64,000 nt of DNA from Notospermus geniculatus (lineage: Eukaryota > Nemertea > Pilidiophora > Heteronemertea > Lineidae), in assembly GCA_002633025.1 (NCBI GenBank), contig NMRB01000124.1, positions 1 to 64,000 on the forward strand. Reading direction: 5' to 3'. How positions within the stretch are numbered: position 1 is the first letter of the stretch; each line of letters opens with the position of its first letter. The position numbers and the translations under genes were made by a program. This document shows, in pieces, positions 12,954 through 25,000 of this stretch. The notes below the pieces were generated by a model. That model was given only the letters and a program-made list of their open reading frames with translations. It ran no database searches and was not told where the DNA came from.

Positions 12954-14905
12954 TGATGCGATTTTTGTAGAATCATTTTAATGAATCACAGACTGCGTAC
13001 AGCTGCGTCTCTGTATCAGGAGGCGTTGTTGTGGATCTATCGGCAAGATCGAATAAGTATCTCATCAGAGATAAAGGTAACGTCGGTAGTGGACATAATT
13101 TACTGCTACATAAGCCACCACGTAGTGGTCTGGAAATGGTGCGCCCGGACAAGAACGACGTGTTGGCCGTCCAATAGTTGACATGCAGTCAAACGTAGAT
13201 GGCATTTTGATAGGCCTTGATTGGGAGCACTTAATATACATGTAACTATCGGTCATGTCGGTGTTGGCCCTATATACATGTATGCAGTTTGATTATGACT
13301 CGAATAGCTCTTCATGATATAAGGCTGTACGTAACTGATCATGTGATAAAATGCATGTAGAACTTTTCGATAGTTCACCGAGGAAAAGTTTGGCGATCAC
13401 ATTATTTTGAAGTTCTCCACTGGGTATGTTATTGTGAGGATACACAGTATTACAGGTTTTTCCAGCAGCGTTGAGACGTTGCTGCTGGTGCCAAGTACTA
13501 AGGTAAGTTACGTTTACTCGTTATTCGCGACACCGGAATCAAAACATCGTCTCCAATTCGTGATAAAAGAATTTTCGTGCAACCTGCATGCTCTGTGTGC
13601 ATATAAACATTATATGCATGTTCATAACCCATACCTACATTTCGTTGGGTCCGACGACAAATGAAATGGTGTGAGATAGGCGAAGCTGGGGACTTCCCTT
13701 TACTATTATTCAACAGGGAACGTTGGCCTAGGCCCATATGAATTCATTCACTATCAACTGACGAAAACTCCGATTTTTCCTTCTGTGTTGTCCTGCACCC
13801 AGGGTTAATCTCGAAAACTGTGTCAATGTTACATTAAGTAGGCATATGACTTGATCAAATGCACTTGATCGGGTCGCTTAAAATTCTCTATTACTTCCTA
13901 TAACCTGGAAACCTTTGCAATTAATTCCATGATGACCTTCGAATTATCGCTTAGCGCACCTACTCTAGGACTGTATTTCGAGAGGCGCTGTTTTGTTGAA
14001 TTACGAGTATACGAGTACTTTCACACCAATGGCAGCGACATTGTGACGTCGCGTTGTAAACATTGCTATCTTGGAATAGACCTTTCCCAAAAACAACAAA
14101 CGTACGTTAAGGTCTGCTCAGGCTTGTTTGCATAAAACATCGTTTGATAGTCACTAGCTTTTCAAAGGTAGTGCTGACTATAATGGATATTACTGGAATT
14201 CTACCCTCAGAAAACGTACCGGTATTAGAATACAAATTTTAATACATGTACGTTGAATCTGGCTCTGCATGGGAATACTATCAACCAAGCAGTCATACTC
14301 AACGATCTACTCAACATCGATAGTGTCATGGTTGTCAACGACTGACTTTCTAGCTCATTCGTTTCTTTTTCATGAGAGTAGAAAGATTTCAACATCAGTC
14401 AATCTGTCAGTCACTTTTTCGACTAAACACAGTTAATTACATACGCTATCTACCGCAGCCTATACAAATTCACTTGCCGGACGTGACAATGAATCAGGTT
14501 AAATGCAAATCACCAAGGCCCATATCAAGCCCACTTCTTCGCTTTGCAAACAAAAGGCAATGTAAATATTGGACGTCGATTCTGAAGAGCTTTGCCACCG
14601 TTTTTCTGCTGAAGAAAGTTTAACACCAATCGTCAACAAGTGTCGTTGATCTATGTTCGGTGGTCCTATTGGATCAGGTAGGGATCGTCTGCCTTCATCT
14701 CGTTTCCAACCAATGGTGCAAAGCACAGATTACACACGTTCACGGGCTTGATTTTACTTTCGGTCGTCGACGACGTGCCGCTTTCCATATTATTTCGCAC
14801 TTTCGCAAAATGCAGCAAGTGGCATAGGACTACCTGCCGCGCAAAGTGGTAACTTGTAAAACACTTTCTCTTCTCCATTGCAGGAATATTTAGTGGACGA
14901 AAGCA

Positions 14906-17900
14906 ATGGAAGTTTCTGTCTTCCAGAGGCCACCTCGATGTGGGTTGGGCAAGTGTCATCCTTCCTGCCTTCAGGTCTTCCTCAATATCAAGTGCTTCAC
15001 TTTTTTTCTTTCCTTATTTGCACTAATGTCCGGCATGTTCCCGATGTATCTCGTATCTCAGATCACCACGATTGAGAAGCACTTTGGCTTATCAAGTAAA
15101 CGTTCGGGTATGATTGTCGGCGCAGGAGAAATAGGTTTCTTGTTAACTGTTATTTTCGTTGGACATTTCCTGAACACATCACATCGGCCGCGTGTGTTAG
15201 CGGGGTGTGCTTTCATCATGTCTGCTGCTGCCACATTCATGGCGATACCCTTCTTCGTGTATGGAGCACCGTACGATGACAATGGGATTGAATCTTTTGA
15301 AGAAAAAAACAACGATATGCTCTGTCTGCGAAACCATTCTCAGACCCCAGGATGTGGGAACGCAACGGATGTGGGAGCGGTGGACGGAGATCATGCATTC
15401 GGAATGTTCATATTCGCTGCCATTCTAAGTGGTTGTGGAGCCACTGGACTCTGGTCAGTAGGAATAGCTTATATCGACGACAACGCTGGCAAGAAACAAT
15501 CAGCTTTTTACCTCGGTAAGGAAAGCATCGAAGGATTTTTGATGGTGTATTGGTAGTGGAAGTCGCTGTAACATTTGGCGGGGCTGTCTTAACCTGGTCT
15601 TGTGGAAAGAACGGCACCGTGGGTTCGTTTCCTGATCGGACTCGAGGGATAGAGATTGAGTAACCCCTTTTTTTAATCGCAGGTTTTCTTCGCGACGTTA
15701 GCATTACTGAAACGGATTCGATCCAATATCAATATCATAATATCAACAACTACATGTACATAAAACACAAAATATCCTCTTCGTATCTTCTCTTTAGGTA
15801 TAATGTTCTGTCTACGGTCAATAGCGCCAGTGATTGGCCTTATGTTTGGTGCTGGTGTGTCATACATATCTGTGGATTTCAAAGGTAGGTGATAAAGAAA
15901 AGGGCGCCTGTTTGTCAATCTCTTCTTTTTAATGATCGGGATTTTGGGAAGAAGCAATCCAGTACTGGACGAGTATGTCCCCGTCGTTAATTTGCAGACG
16001 GATGCTCATGACTCCTTGATGCCAGTCGTTGATAGGCCAACATGCATACGAATGTGCATCATCTCATCGCAATGGTATTGATCGTGACGAAATGTCGAGA
16101 AGCAAAGCTCGAATACCGTGGTAGGCCATGGGCCTAAGCCGGCACAACGGCCTCCTAGCGAAGGTTAACTTAACTCACTTTTTCTCTTCCCAGATCGCAA
16201 TTTGTCTCGCGACCATCCTTCCTGGATCGGGGCATGGTGGGTAGGATTCCTTGTCATTGGAACGATAACATTTATTACCGGGATACCACTCCTATTTTAT
16301 CCAAAGATGCTTCCGAAGGCAAAGAAGAGGAAACTGTCGACGGCGTCCATGTCTGAATCTGACCCAAACAAACGACGTCGAAGTGTAGTTGAGAGAGCGG
16401 CCGAAGAGAGCAAAGTTTTGGCGAAAAGTAAATAAATTACAAGCAACGGCAAAAATGGTTTGCTGGTGTTAGGCCTAGATGGAACTCGCATGCAGATTAA
16501 TGCCCTTTTGAGATGGATAAAAGTGTGGCTGGTATGCACTTTGGATATACTGTACAAAGACAGGGCCGGATCCAGGGTTGACAGAAAGGGGAGAGGTGAT
16601 GAGCACTGAAAGCGCGAAGCACAAACGGGGGTCTGACGATTAGGCAGGGAAACTACATGCTACACATGAAAGAATGAGTTGAAGTATGGTACTACATGTA
16701 CCTTTACCTGATGAATGGTCACAGTGTGTCGAACTTCTCAAGAGATGGAAATGATGGCGGCCATTTTTTTTACTGAAGCATAGGCCTAGCGTGCCGCTTA
16801 GATCATGTGATTCATATTACCAATTAGAAGGCGTCCTCAAAAATAACCTCGAAATTTCCCAAAAAAATCTTACAAAAACTCGAAGCCGGTGAATAATTCA
16901 AGTTTCTTTATTCGGGACACGTTTTGACCCCAAATGATTTGAATGTGCATCTAGTCAACAGATTACGTGAGAGGAAAGGGGCGAAAATCGGTGACAAAAT
17001 TGAATAGTGCTAAAAGGGTGATGATTTTAGTGGCTGATAATGCCTAAGGCCAGCTCACAAACAATGTATTCATTCCATTAACTCAATGTCCGGGCTCAAT
17101 GTACTGTACTTGTTGGTGGTATACGGTAGGCCTACGGTACTTTGCATGCATTTGACAGCGGCACTCTTGATCTCTTCTTTCCAGTGAATGAATTTAATGA
17201 TGTAGCCTGTTCTCAAGAATGTCCCCCAAATTACGTGCATAGAAGCCCTATATCGGAGAACTGGACACATAAGTTGAATGGTAGTAAAAAGGAGGTTAAA
17301 TTTTAGATCCCCTCGTAACCTCACATGCCCCTTCCTGATCCCTTCGCTAATCATGATGTAATACCCGTCATGCCCGTTGTGTACCTGTCTTGCCTTGAGA
17401 TATGTTGAGTCTTCTCTTCTTATTTTCTTCCCCTCCCCTGCTCCATGATTTTAATAGTGCTACTGCCTGCCTCAGCCTTGAGAATATAAATGTTTTGCTT
17501 GTGTAGTATACTCTAACTTACCCCTCCCAACCTTCGGTGGTTTTGTCGTTCGTACTATTCATGCAAATCAACCCACAAATCATAACTTAATGGCGTCAAC
17601 TGGAACGGACTCGGAAAGTACGTGTTCATCATGGATAATGCGAAAAGGAAATTATATTGATGGCATGATGATGTATTCTGTAGAAACCGCCAAGAAATGA
17701 ACGGTATTCTTTGTGCCATTTTGCGATGTGTTATTCAGGTCATCACGTGGTGTACGATTTTTACATAACTTTAATTAAATCATCTACAGAACATTAACAG
17801 TCATTTCACTTTGTATTTCAGGTTTTCCTAAAGCTGTGTGGAAAATTTTGAAGAATTATGTTTTCCTAACCATTGCGCTAGCAAGTATGTTCGACGTAGC

Positions 17901-20197
17901 GGGCGGTGTGGGATATACTTCATTTGGGCCAAAGTACATTGAATCGCAGTTTCGTGTGGAGACATTCGCGGCAAACATGATAACAGGTAAAATCGGACGC
18001 TTCATTCTTTCAAATACCATGAGGTTTCATGTGCGACATCAAAATCACTGGACTGCATTGCAACGACTTCGAATTGAAGTAACCAATGCTTTTATGCAGT
18101 GCTCTGTAAGTAGTAGGGCCTATCACTTGCATATCGTGGCATATCGTATGATTATCAAATGATGTCGGGTCTTTTCTCTTACTTAGGCTTGATTCGATCT
18201 CATTGCAGCCGGGTTAGTCTTTTCAAATGCATTAGGAATGGGTGTGAGTGGACTTCTAACGGCTCGCCTCAAAATGAAGCTGAATGACATCTTCTTGCGT
18301 GCAGTCATAGCTTTGAGCATCTTCTATACGATATTTTTGGGGTTGATGGCGTTCGGTTGCCCTGAGGTCGAAATCGCAGGATTCAACTTGTAAGTATAGC
18401 TATCTGAATTACAAAAAGTGCTATCGGACACAGATCGAGTCTTAAATGTATTTTGTTTTTTTTTCAAGATATTTTTCACATTCTGCCAAACAAAAGATCA
18501 GCAAAATTCGAAACGTTACGTTGGCTATGTGAATAAGTTCGGTCTTCCTACATCAGTTTACCTTCCAGGCATTCTAATACCTCTTCGTTGCTTACCAACG
18601 CAACATGCAAGGCCGAATGCAACTGTCCTGACGGACCGTATACTCCAGTCTGTGGTTCAGACGATGTCACGTACTACTCCCCTTGTTATGCTGGCTGCGA
18701 ATCGGGTAGCAGCAAAACGACAGTAAGTATTCGTCCGGATAAATAGGAGAGGACGAACTTCTTGTTGTCAAAGGTTGTATCGGGAAAAAAAGGATAACGG
18801 ACCTGAGGAACCTCCCTTTGAACGGACACCTCTGCCAGGAAGTCGCCCACCTTTAAAGTTCAGTTACAAATACTAAGTAACTTCAATCTAATGGCCTCTT
18901 CTGTCAGTCCCAAGCTCCCAGCTTCCACTATTATTGATATGACAACTCTTCGTCTCCAGTACACCGATTGTCAATGTACAGGGGGCAATCAAACGTCCAC
19001 GTCAGGAGCTTGTAAAACAGACTGTATGATGATCATCCCTTACGCCGTCTATCTGATAATCCTCAACTTCCTCACGGCTCTTACTGTTATGCCATTCGTA
19101 ATGGTGTCAATAAGGTAAGGTTGATTTCATCACTTTGTCACGCAGTGTATAGGTGTATAATAAACCACGTAGGCCTACATGTATTTTGTAGTGACAGTGG
19201 CATTTGAATCTTCGTCCCTGAACACAGGAAACTCCTGATCAGATTTAGGCCTACGTCGTTTTTTGATAACATGACATGTATCGACGGCACTCGCTTCTTG
19301 CAAATGTGCGGAGAAGATGGCATATCTTCGTTACAGCAGAGCAAAACCGGGATGCACGAAAGTAGATAAGACGAACGTATATAGGCATACAGTACTCTGA
19401 ATTCTGAGCAATCCGTTTGCTGAAGACATTTATTCTAAATCGGGGTTCGACTCACGTTCCAGATGCGTCGATGAAAGGGACAAATCACTCGCTTTGGCCA
19501 TAATCAACATTACTATAAGCCTTGGTAGTAAGTATTTCTGCCGGCTAGGCCATATTGGCCTCAAAGTGAGCAGCGGCAGTCTTTCCCGCTGGCTGGCTAA
19601 TTGTTGAGGCATTCAATAGGCGACGGCGGGCTAGGCCTGCATCCGAATGAAAAAAAAAACCGCCGGCGCCCTTAGAATCCCCGGGTCGAATTCATAAAGC
19701 GGTTCTATCTTTAGAACCGTCTTAGGCCGGTTCCAAGTATCGTCAACCACTGTACTTGGAACCGGCCTAAGACGGTTCTAATGATAGAACCGCTTTATGA
19801 ATACGACCCCCCATGTCTAAAATAAGATGAGCATAGACTCTTCACATTAGTAGTGTTTGTATTACACGAATATACACATTTTCTTCCAGTCCTTCCCAGC
19901 CCTGCACTCTTCGGTGCTATTGTGGACAGCCTGTGCTTAGTTCCGGCCCACGGTCTGGGATGCAGTGATAAGGACTCGGGTTCCTGCCTGGTGTACGACA
20001 ACGAACATATGAGGTATTACATTCACAGTGCCACTTTCGGTATTCGTGGTGTATGTCCACTGCTCTACCTGCTGTGTTGGTATCTTTCAAGAGGTTTCGT
20101 ATTTGCTGGGGACGAGGATCAAAAGGACAAGAAGGAAAAGCAGGAACTGAACGCCATTGCTGAAGAAAAGAATGAATTACCGGCAGATAAATGTTGA
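14906..20197 (+). CDS. SLCO: SLCO-2: organic anion transporting polypeptide, apparently intact
   Basis: Nine exons join in phase: 14906-15515, 15798-15884, 16194-16427, 17822-17986, 18209-18389, 18569-18722, 18960-19114, 19463-19527 and 19890-20197. Together they give 652 residues, a normal OATP length. The N-terminus carries the family block [13 protein letters not shown] followed by the first helix. The signature [12 protein letters not shown] lies at about 240-251. [14 protein letters not shown] follows, then the Kazal-like loop (about 438-490, core [20 protein letters not shown]) and [15 protein letters not shown]. The tail is Lys/Glu-rich. The protein should be a 12-helix plasma-membrane anion exchanger. 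The start is uncertain: ATG 14906 is in frame, with an upstream stop at 14891, but a strong acceptor (TTCTGTCTTCCAG) ends at about 14925. The real start could therefore lie in an unseen upstream exon. Exon lengths and phases mirror SLCO-1, so the pair arose by tandem duplication. Confidence 0.94.
19682..19810. mobile_element. Hairpin MITE in the last SLCO-2 intron
   Basis: Long arms beginning GGGTCGAATTCATAAAGCGG fold against the right end (CCGCTTTATGAATACGACCC) with few mismatches. Copies of GGTTCTA and AAGACGG lie inside. It ends about 80 bp before the final exon acceptor and does not disturb the splice sites. Confidence 0.8.
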
Positions 20198-22047
20198 TAC
20201 AATGCAATTTGTTACATTATTCAGTGTTCACTTCTGAACTCATCACTCAGGCATGTCTCATCACTGACTCGATCAGCAATGGCATCAGAGAACAGTAGAA
20301 ATACGTGTACGTGCAGGGGCCCGATTTCGCTAACCATGTAGAATGCCACAATGCTTCCCAACTTATCTATTTTTAAAACTAAATTGATGACATCTTCGAA
20401 ATTAGAGCAGAATGAAATACCTGATGTAAAAAATAATGCTATTTTCTCATTTAGTGTAATCTTTATTATCCGAAAATGAGGCGCCCCAGTTAAACAAGAT
20501 GATGATGATGATTATAGAGTGCATATAAATCGCTGGGCTACAGTACTATTTACATCATTTGTTAGTAAGCAGTGTACAGTTATCCTGTTTTTGGAACAGA
20601 ATATCAGATAGTTTGTCAACATGGATGATTCTGATGATGCTAGCGTCAATGAACGCAACATAAACTGAATAGATAATCATTTACATTCATGAAAACATCG
20701 ACATCTTTTATAACAACACCGAGAGAATCAAGAGGTCTCAGTCCTGTCTTTCTCACTTCCGCTTGCATGCAGACCTGTCTTCCTCTTTTACCCGACACAA
20801 TTCAGCGAAACCTTGGGTATGTAGTTTTATGAAGTGAAATAGTACGGTTCGTACGCTGGCAGTATGTTCAGACAATGTCTTTAGCTATATGAATTCACCT
20901 CTTATACGTTGAACGCGATTATTTCAATACATCTATATAGCAAGTATAAACAAAGTACACAATTTTATACAACATCCAAGGTAGCTAGATAACTTGTAAC
21001 AACAATCAACAGTACCATATACATTGTTATTTTAATATTTATCATATTGTAAAGCGTCTCATGAGATAAATGTTATTTTCACGCAAAACAGTGATATCCT
21101 ATCGTCTCACGTGTGTGTGAACCGTCTTAACGTTCCGCATCCAGCGAAGTGCAAAGGCGGTACCTTATTTGTGATACGGTAACGCCATAAAGTTCGTAGC
21201 ACACATACATTAATTACGGAAATCTCATTGATGTTGCCTGCTGTGACCCCGTCTGTGAGCTATTAAAGCCGTTGTGTGCTACCTCATCTACCTCATCGCC
21301 GCGAGATCAGTAACACAATTGAATGCGAAATCACTCCGTGGCTTTGTTGGCAGAATTGTGGTTGATGCAAAATATGATAGATGTCTCCGGTGCTGTAGCA
21401 AGGATAACCAAAGAACGTCAATTTATGGTGCTTAGAAAGAATGATATTATGATTCGTACGGCTTTGGTCCAAATTTCATATACGAAAAAGGTACTCTTGC
21501 GTCGGGGTTGTTCACCATCGTGTCCATGTGTATAAGAGCGTTCGCCTTTGCTTTTGCAGTACCTCGCAAATACAGAAATACACGTGACATTGCAAAAATG
21601 TTGAGACGGTTGAGGTCACCGTGTACGTACCTTTTTCACAAAGCAAAACTTTTTTTCGCTAAATTCTAAGAAACAATCAATGTAATTAGAATGAAAGGAT
21701 TTTAAACCTAGGCTATATAAACCCTACCTGAGACTACATGTATGGGCAGTTATCGGACAGAGCTGACGTTCGTATACAAGTGGTTAAGAAGCGCTTTAGA
21801 AATTACTTTTTTCTATTCCTAGTAGGGTCAAGATACATGTCCTTAAAAAAAACTCAACATAAGTTAAGAAATTCCCTTAAATGAGACATTCCCTTGCATT
21901 TACCGGTAGGCCAACTGAGGATACACCAACGATCAGCCAATTAGATTCTCCCGTCTTCCGGGTAGGCGAACTCGCATTTCAACACAACTCGTTAAGAATC
22001 TAGTAGGCCTACTAATTAAGTAATTGCATTAATCGGTCTTTAGTAAA
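20198..22047. other. Intergenic DNA between convergent SLCO-2 and RGS7BP-like genes
   Basis: The two genes run tail to tail across this 1.85-kb gap, so it should contain both 3' untranslated regions. I see no coding exon. A short GAT repeat lies near 20500. No canonical AATAAA for SLCO-2 stands out. Confidence 0.5.
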
Positions 22048-25000
22048 TCATATATATTCCCGAGTACAAGTACAACATGACATCAATCGATTGCTTTTCT
22101 TGATGATGTCACGTGGTTTTGTCTTGACCTTCCTTCCTTGAAGTTCACCAGTTAAATCTAGTACATCTGAAAAAGAAAAAGGAGGGAACAGACATGTATA
22201 TCGCCAAAAAGAGTAGGAAACTATGAAATCACTCAAAGATTTCACCTTGTCATTAACTACGGAAGACTAGCTAGTCTTCGGTAGTTAGTGACAAGATGAA
22301 ATCTTTGAGTGATTTCATCAGTCACCGGTAATGCTGATTTGCATCAAAGTCAATCAGAAAATCGGTTTGCCCACAAAAACAAAATTTGTACATTCTAGTA
22401 CCTCTCGGTCTGTACCACGGACCTTACTCAACGAAATAATGGGACCTAGCAATGAGGACCACTTGGGAGTGTTTCCATCATCCCAATGACTTTCTTTCCC
22501 GACACTGCCAGTATCCCCAGGCCCTTCAACATCCTACATGTAAAAACTGATGTAATCTTGGGTTAGCCTTTGCGAACCGATTCGATATCTTTTGTTCTCT
22601 GTATTGATTGCACTCTTAGTTAAATGAGACACGTTTGTTTTTCGCATTCAACACTTATGTTTTTTTTGTATAATATTTACTGCAAAACGTTATAAATAAG
22701 TTCTTGGTAAATGTGAAATGTAATATCGTATAATCTTGTCACGTGTGCAACGAAACATCGATGGTAGCGTACTCCAACTGTATTTACATGTAGTTCAAAC
22801 ATTATATAGAGAGTTTGAGAGAGCAAACGTTAAACGACAACTGTCATGAACATGTACTGTCATTATGTCATATCGTATACACAGGTAGAACGTTTTTGTA
22901 TTTCTCCGGCATTTCGTGCTGTGGATTGTATTTGCAGGCAAAAAGCAGGGGGAAGTAGCAAGTAGACAAACAGGACATTGGTGTATTCGAGGGTCACACA
23001 CGTGACTCGCACGGAGGGAATACAAAAACGAATACCATGAAGGCGTGCATCTTTGCGGATATTCTCCCTCTTTCTTTCGGAAGTAATTAGCTCAGTAATC
23101 AATTTTCTATTCCAATAACCTACCCATGCTAATATGTCTAGCTCAGCAAGCCAATTAAATCGCCAGGAGAAGATGCCAGGTCACACATGTTCAATAAAGA
23201 GATCATTGCGCGCCTTAATTATTTCCTCTTGCAAAGAATACGGTCGCTGATAAAGTAATGCACTGCGGGAATGCAGCTGCTTCAGATTAGCTATGTAAGG
23301 AGACGAAATGCGACACAGGGCAAGATATCAAGCCGATTAATCAGAACCATACTAGCACTCATTAGTCGAATTGGATCAGCAAGACATCTTGTTGAAAAAG
23401 GCAACATATCCATATCCCCACCATTGGTATGTTATTACAGAAAGATGGTTAATCGCTATCGAGCAAATCAACTGTGCACAAGATGGTTGCCTGGATCGGC
23501 CATGTTTGATCACAGGCGTTTGGAGTACAAAATGATTGATCGTTCATCACAGGCACAAAGAGTACACAGTGATTGATCTGTGTTAATGTGTCTTGTCAGA
23601 TCGATATAAACGATACTAATTAGTCCCCAGACAAACATTGGACTTTCTGCAAAGCTTTAATGGCCTAATAACTTCCTCAGACAAAATTTGTTAATGTCGA
23701 GACAGCGATGTGCGAAGTTTGCCCATAAATAAACGGAGAGCAAGACATAAAGGCCGTACGCTGATTACAAGAGCGAAGGCTAAAACATTTCGTAACTTTG
23801 ACGTGAAATGACGATTTTAATCCTTCCTTTTCTCGCATGCCCCAAATGTGGGCCCTACCAATACGCCATGTAATTAAAATGTTTACAAAGGTATAAATCG
23901 TTTGGGGTGTTCTCTTTCCGTCACTCTGCCTCGAGTCCAAGGGTAAAAATGATTCTCTCCGCCATTTGCCAATCAGAGAGTACATCCATCACCCAAACAT
24001 TTTCACAAAGCTTACCTGGAATTTGTGTATTTGGTATAAGGTCATCTATATCACAGAACAAGTCAAGCAGCTCCTTCGTCTCTCTGAATCACAACAAGAG
24101 AGAAGACTTTCAGCAGTGCATCACTCTTCAAAATCATCGACCTTTTGTTTTTTTCTACGTACGGAGCACTGACAGGCAGCAGTGATGCATTGCAGTCAGA
24201 GAAAGATTACTGTGTGTCAATGGGTAGATTTTGTCGATAATAACAAGTTGCAAGAAATACTTTTTTCAAGTAGCATTCAGTTGTTGAAATCGAAAACTTT
24301 AATAAGACGAAAATGCGATTCTTAGTTTGCCTGTGAGTGACGAAAATCACTTCGAAGTACAGAGGCCTAGAGCAATACCTACTTTCCTATCCTCTCCAAC
24401 TCCGGATCGTCAAAATCAGCAGGATCCATCATTGGGTCACAGACATCTATACATGGGATCTCATCATACGTTACTATCTCATTGGAGGTGTCGCTAATTT
24501 TGATCTGGATCTGTTCGCCAGCTTGAAAGAGAAGTAATACAAACCAATCAGTTTGAAATTGCAGAAGTCTTTGGTTCGTGTAAGGACAGGACGTCGTCAG
24601 CTGTTCAACGGAATGGGGATATGCCAACGCCAATCTGGCCAATTCACGCACGGATAATCTTTGCAAGGTTAACACAATGATGTAACATGTACAAATTACG
24701 ACAGGTCATACCGACATCACAATGCTGGTTGTATGACCAATCAGATCGCATGCACGCCGTTTTGATGTAATACTTTATTCTAGTATGTAACGTGCGAAAA
24801 TGTAAAATACATTATGAAATTCAGTGTGAAGCAGAAACGGATTGAAACATGCCGTCGCTTTTTCTGTGTTGTGTTTTTGACTCAGTACCAGCGTTCATCA
24901 AAAGTAAAAACTGACTTGTTCTTGAGTACTAGTAACCTTTGCTATAGTTGTATTTGTTGGATTCAGTTGGGCAGGTTTCTTAGGAAGTGAGATTACAACA

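Larger units (their letters stand above)
12089..14905. other. Intergenic DNA between the two SLCO genes
   Basis: This spacer holds two hairpin elements (12275-12547 and 12809-12926) and a possible poly(A) signal. It should also contain the promoter and any 5' exon of SLCO-2. I see no frame here that resembles the SLCO N-terminus, so the transcription start of SLCO-2 is not located. Confidence 0.5.

Noticed and set aside
14878-15075. Overlapping frame with MWVGQVSSF at the SLCO-2 start
   Set aside because: It is an out-of-frame shadow; the frame from 14906 carries the OATP Cys-rich N-terminal block and the first helix.
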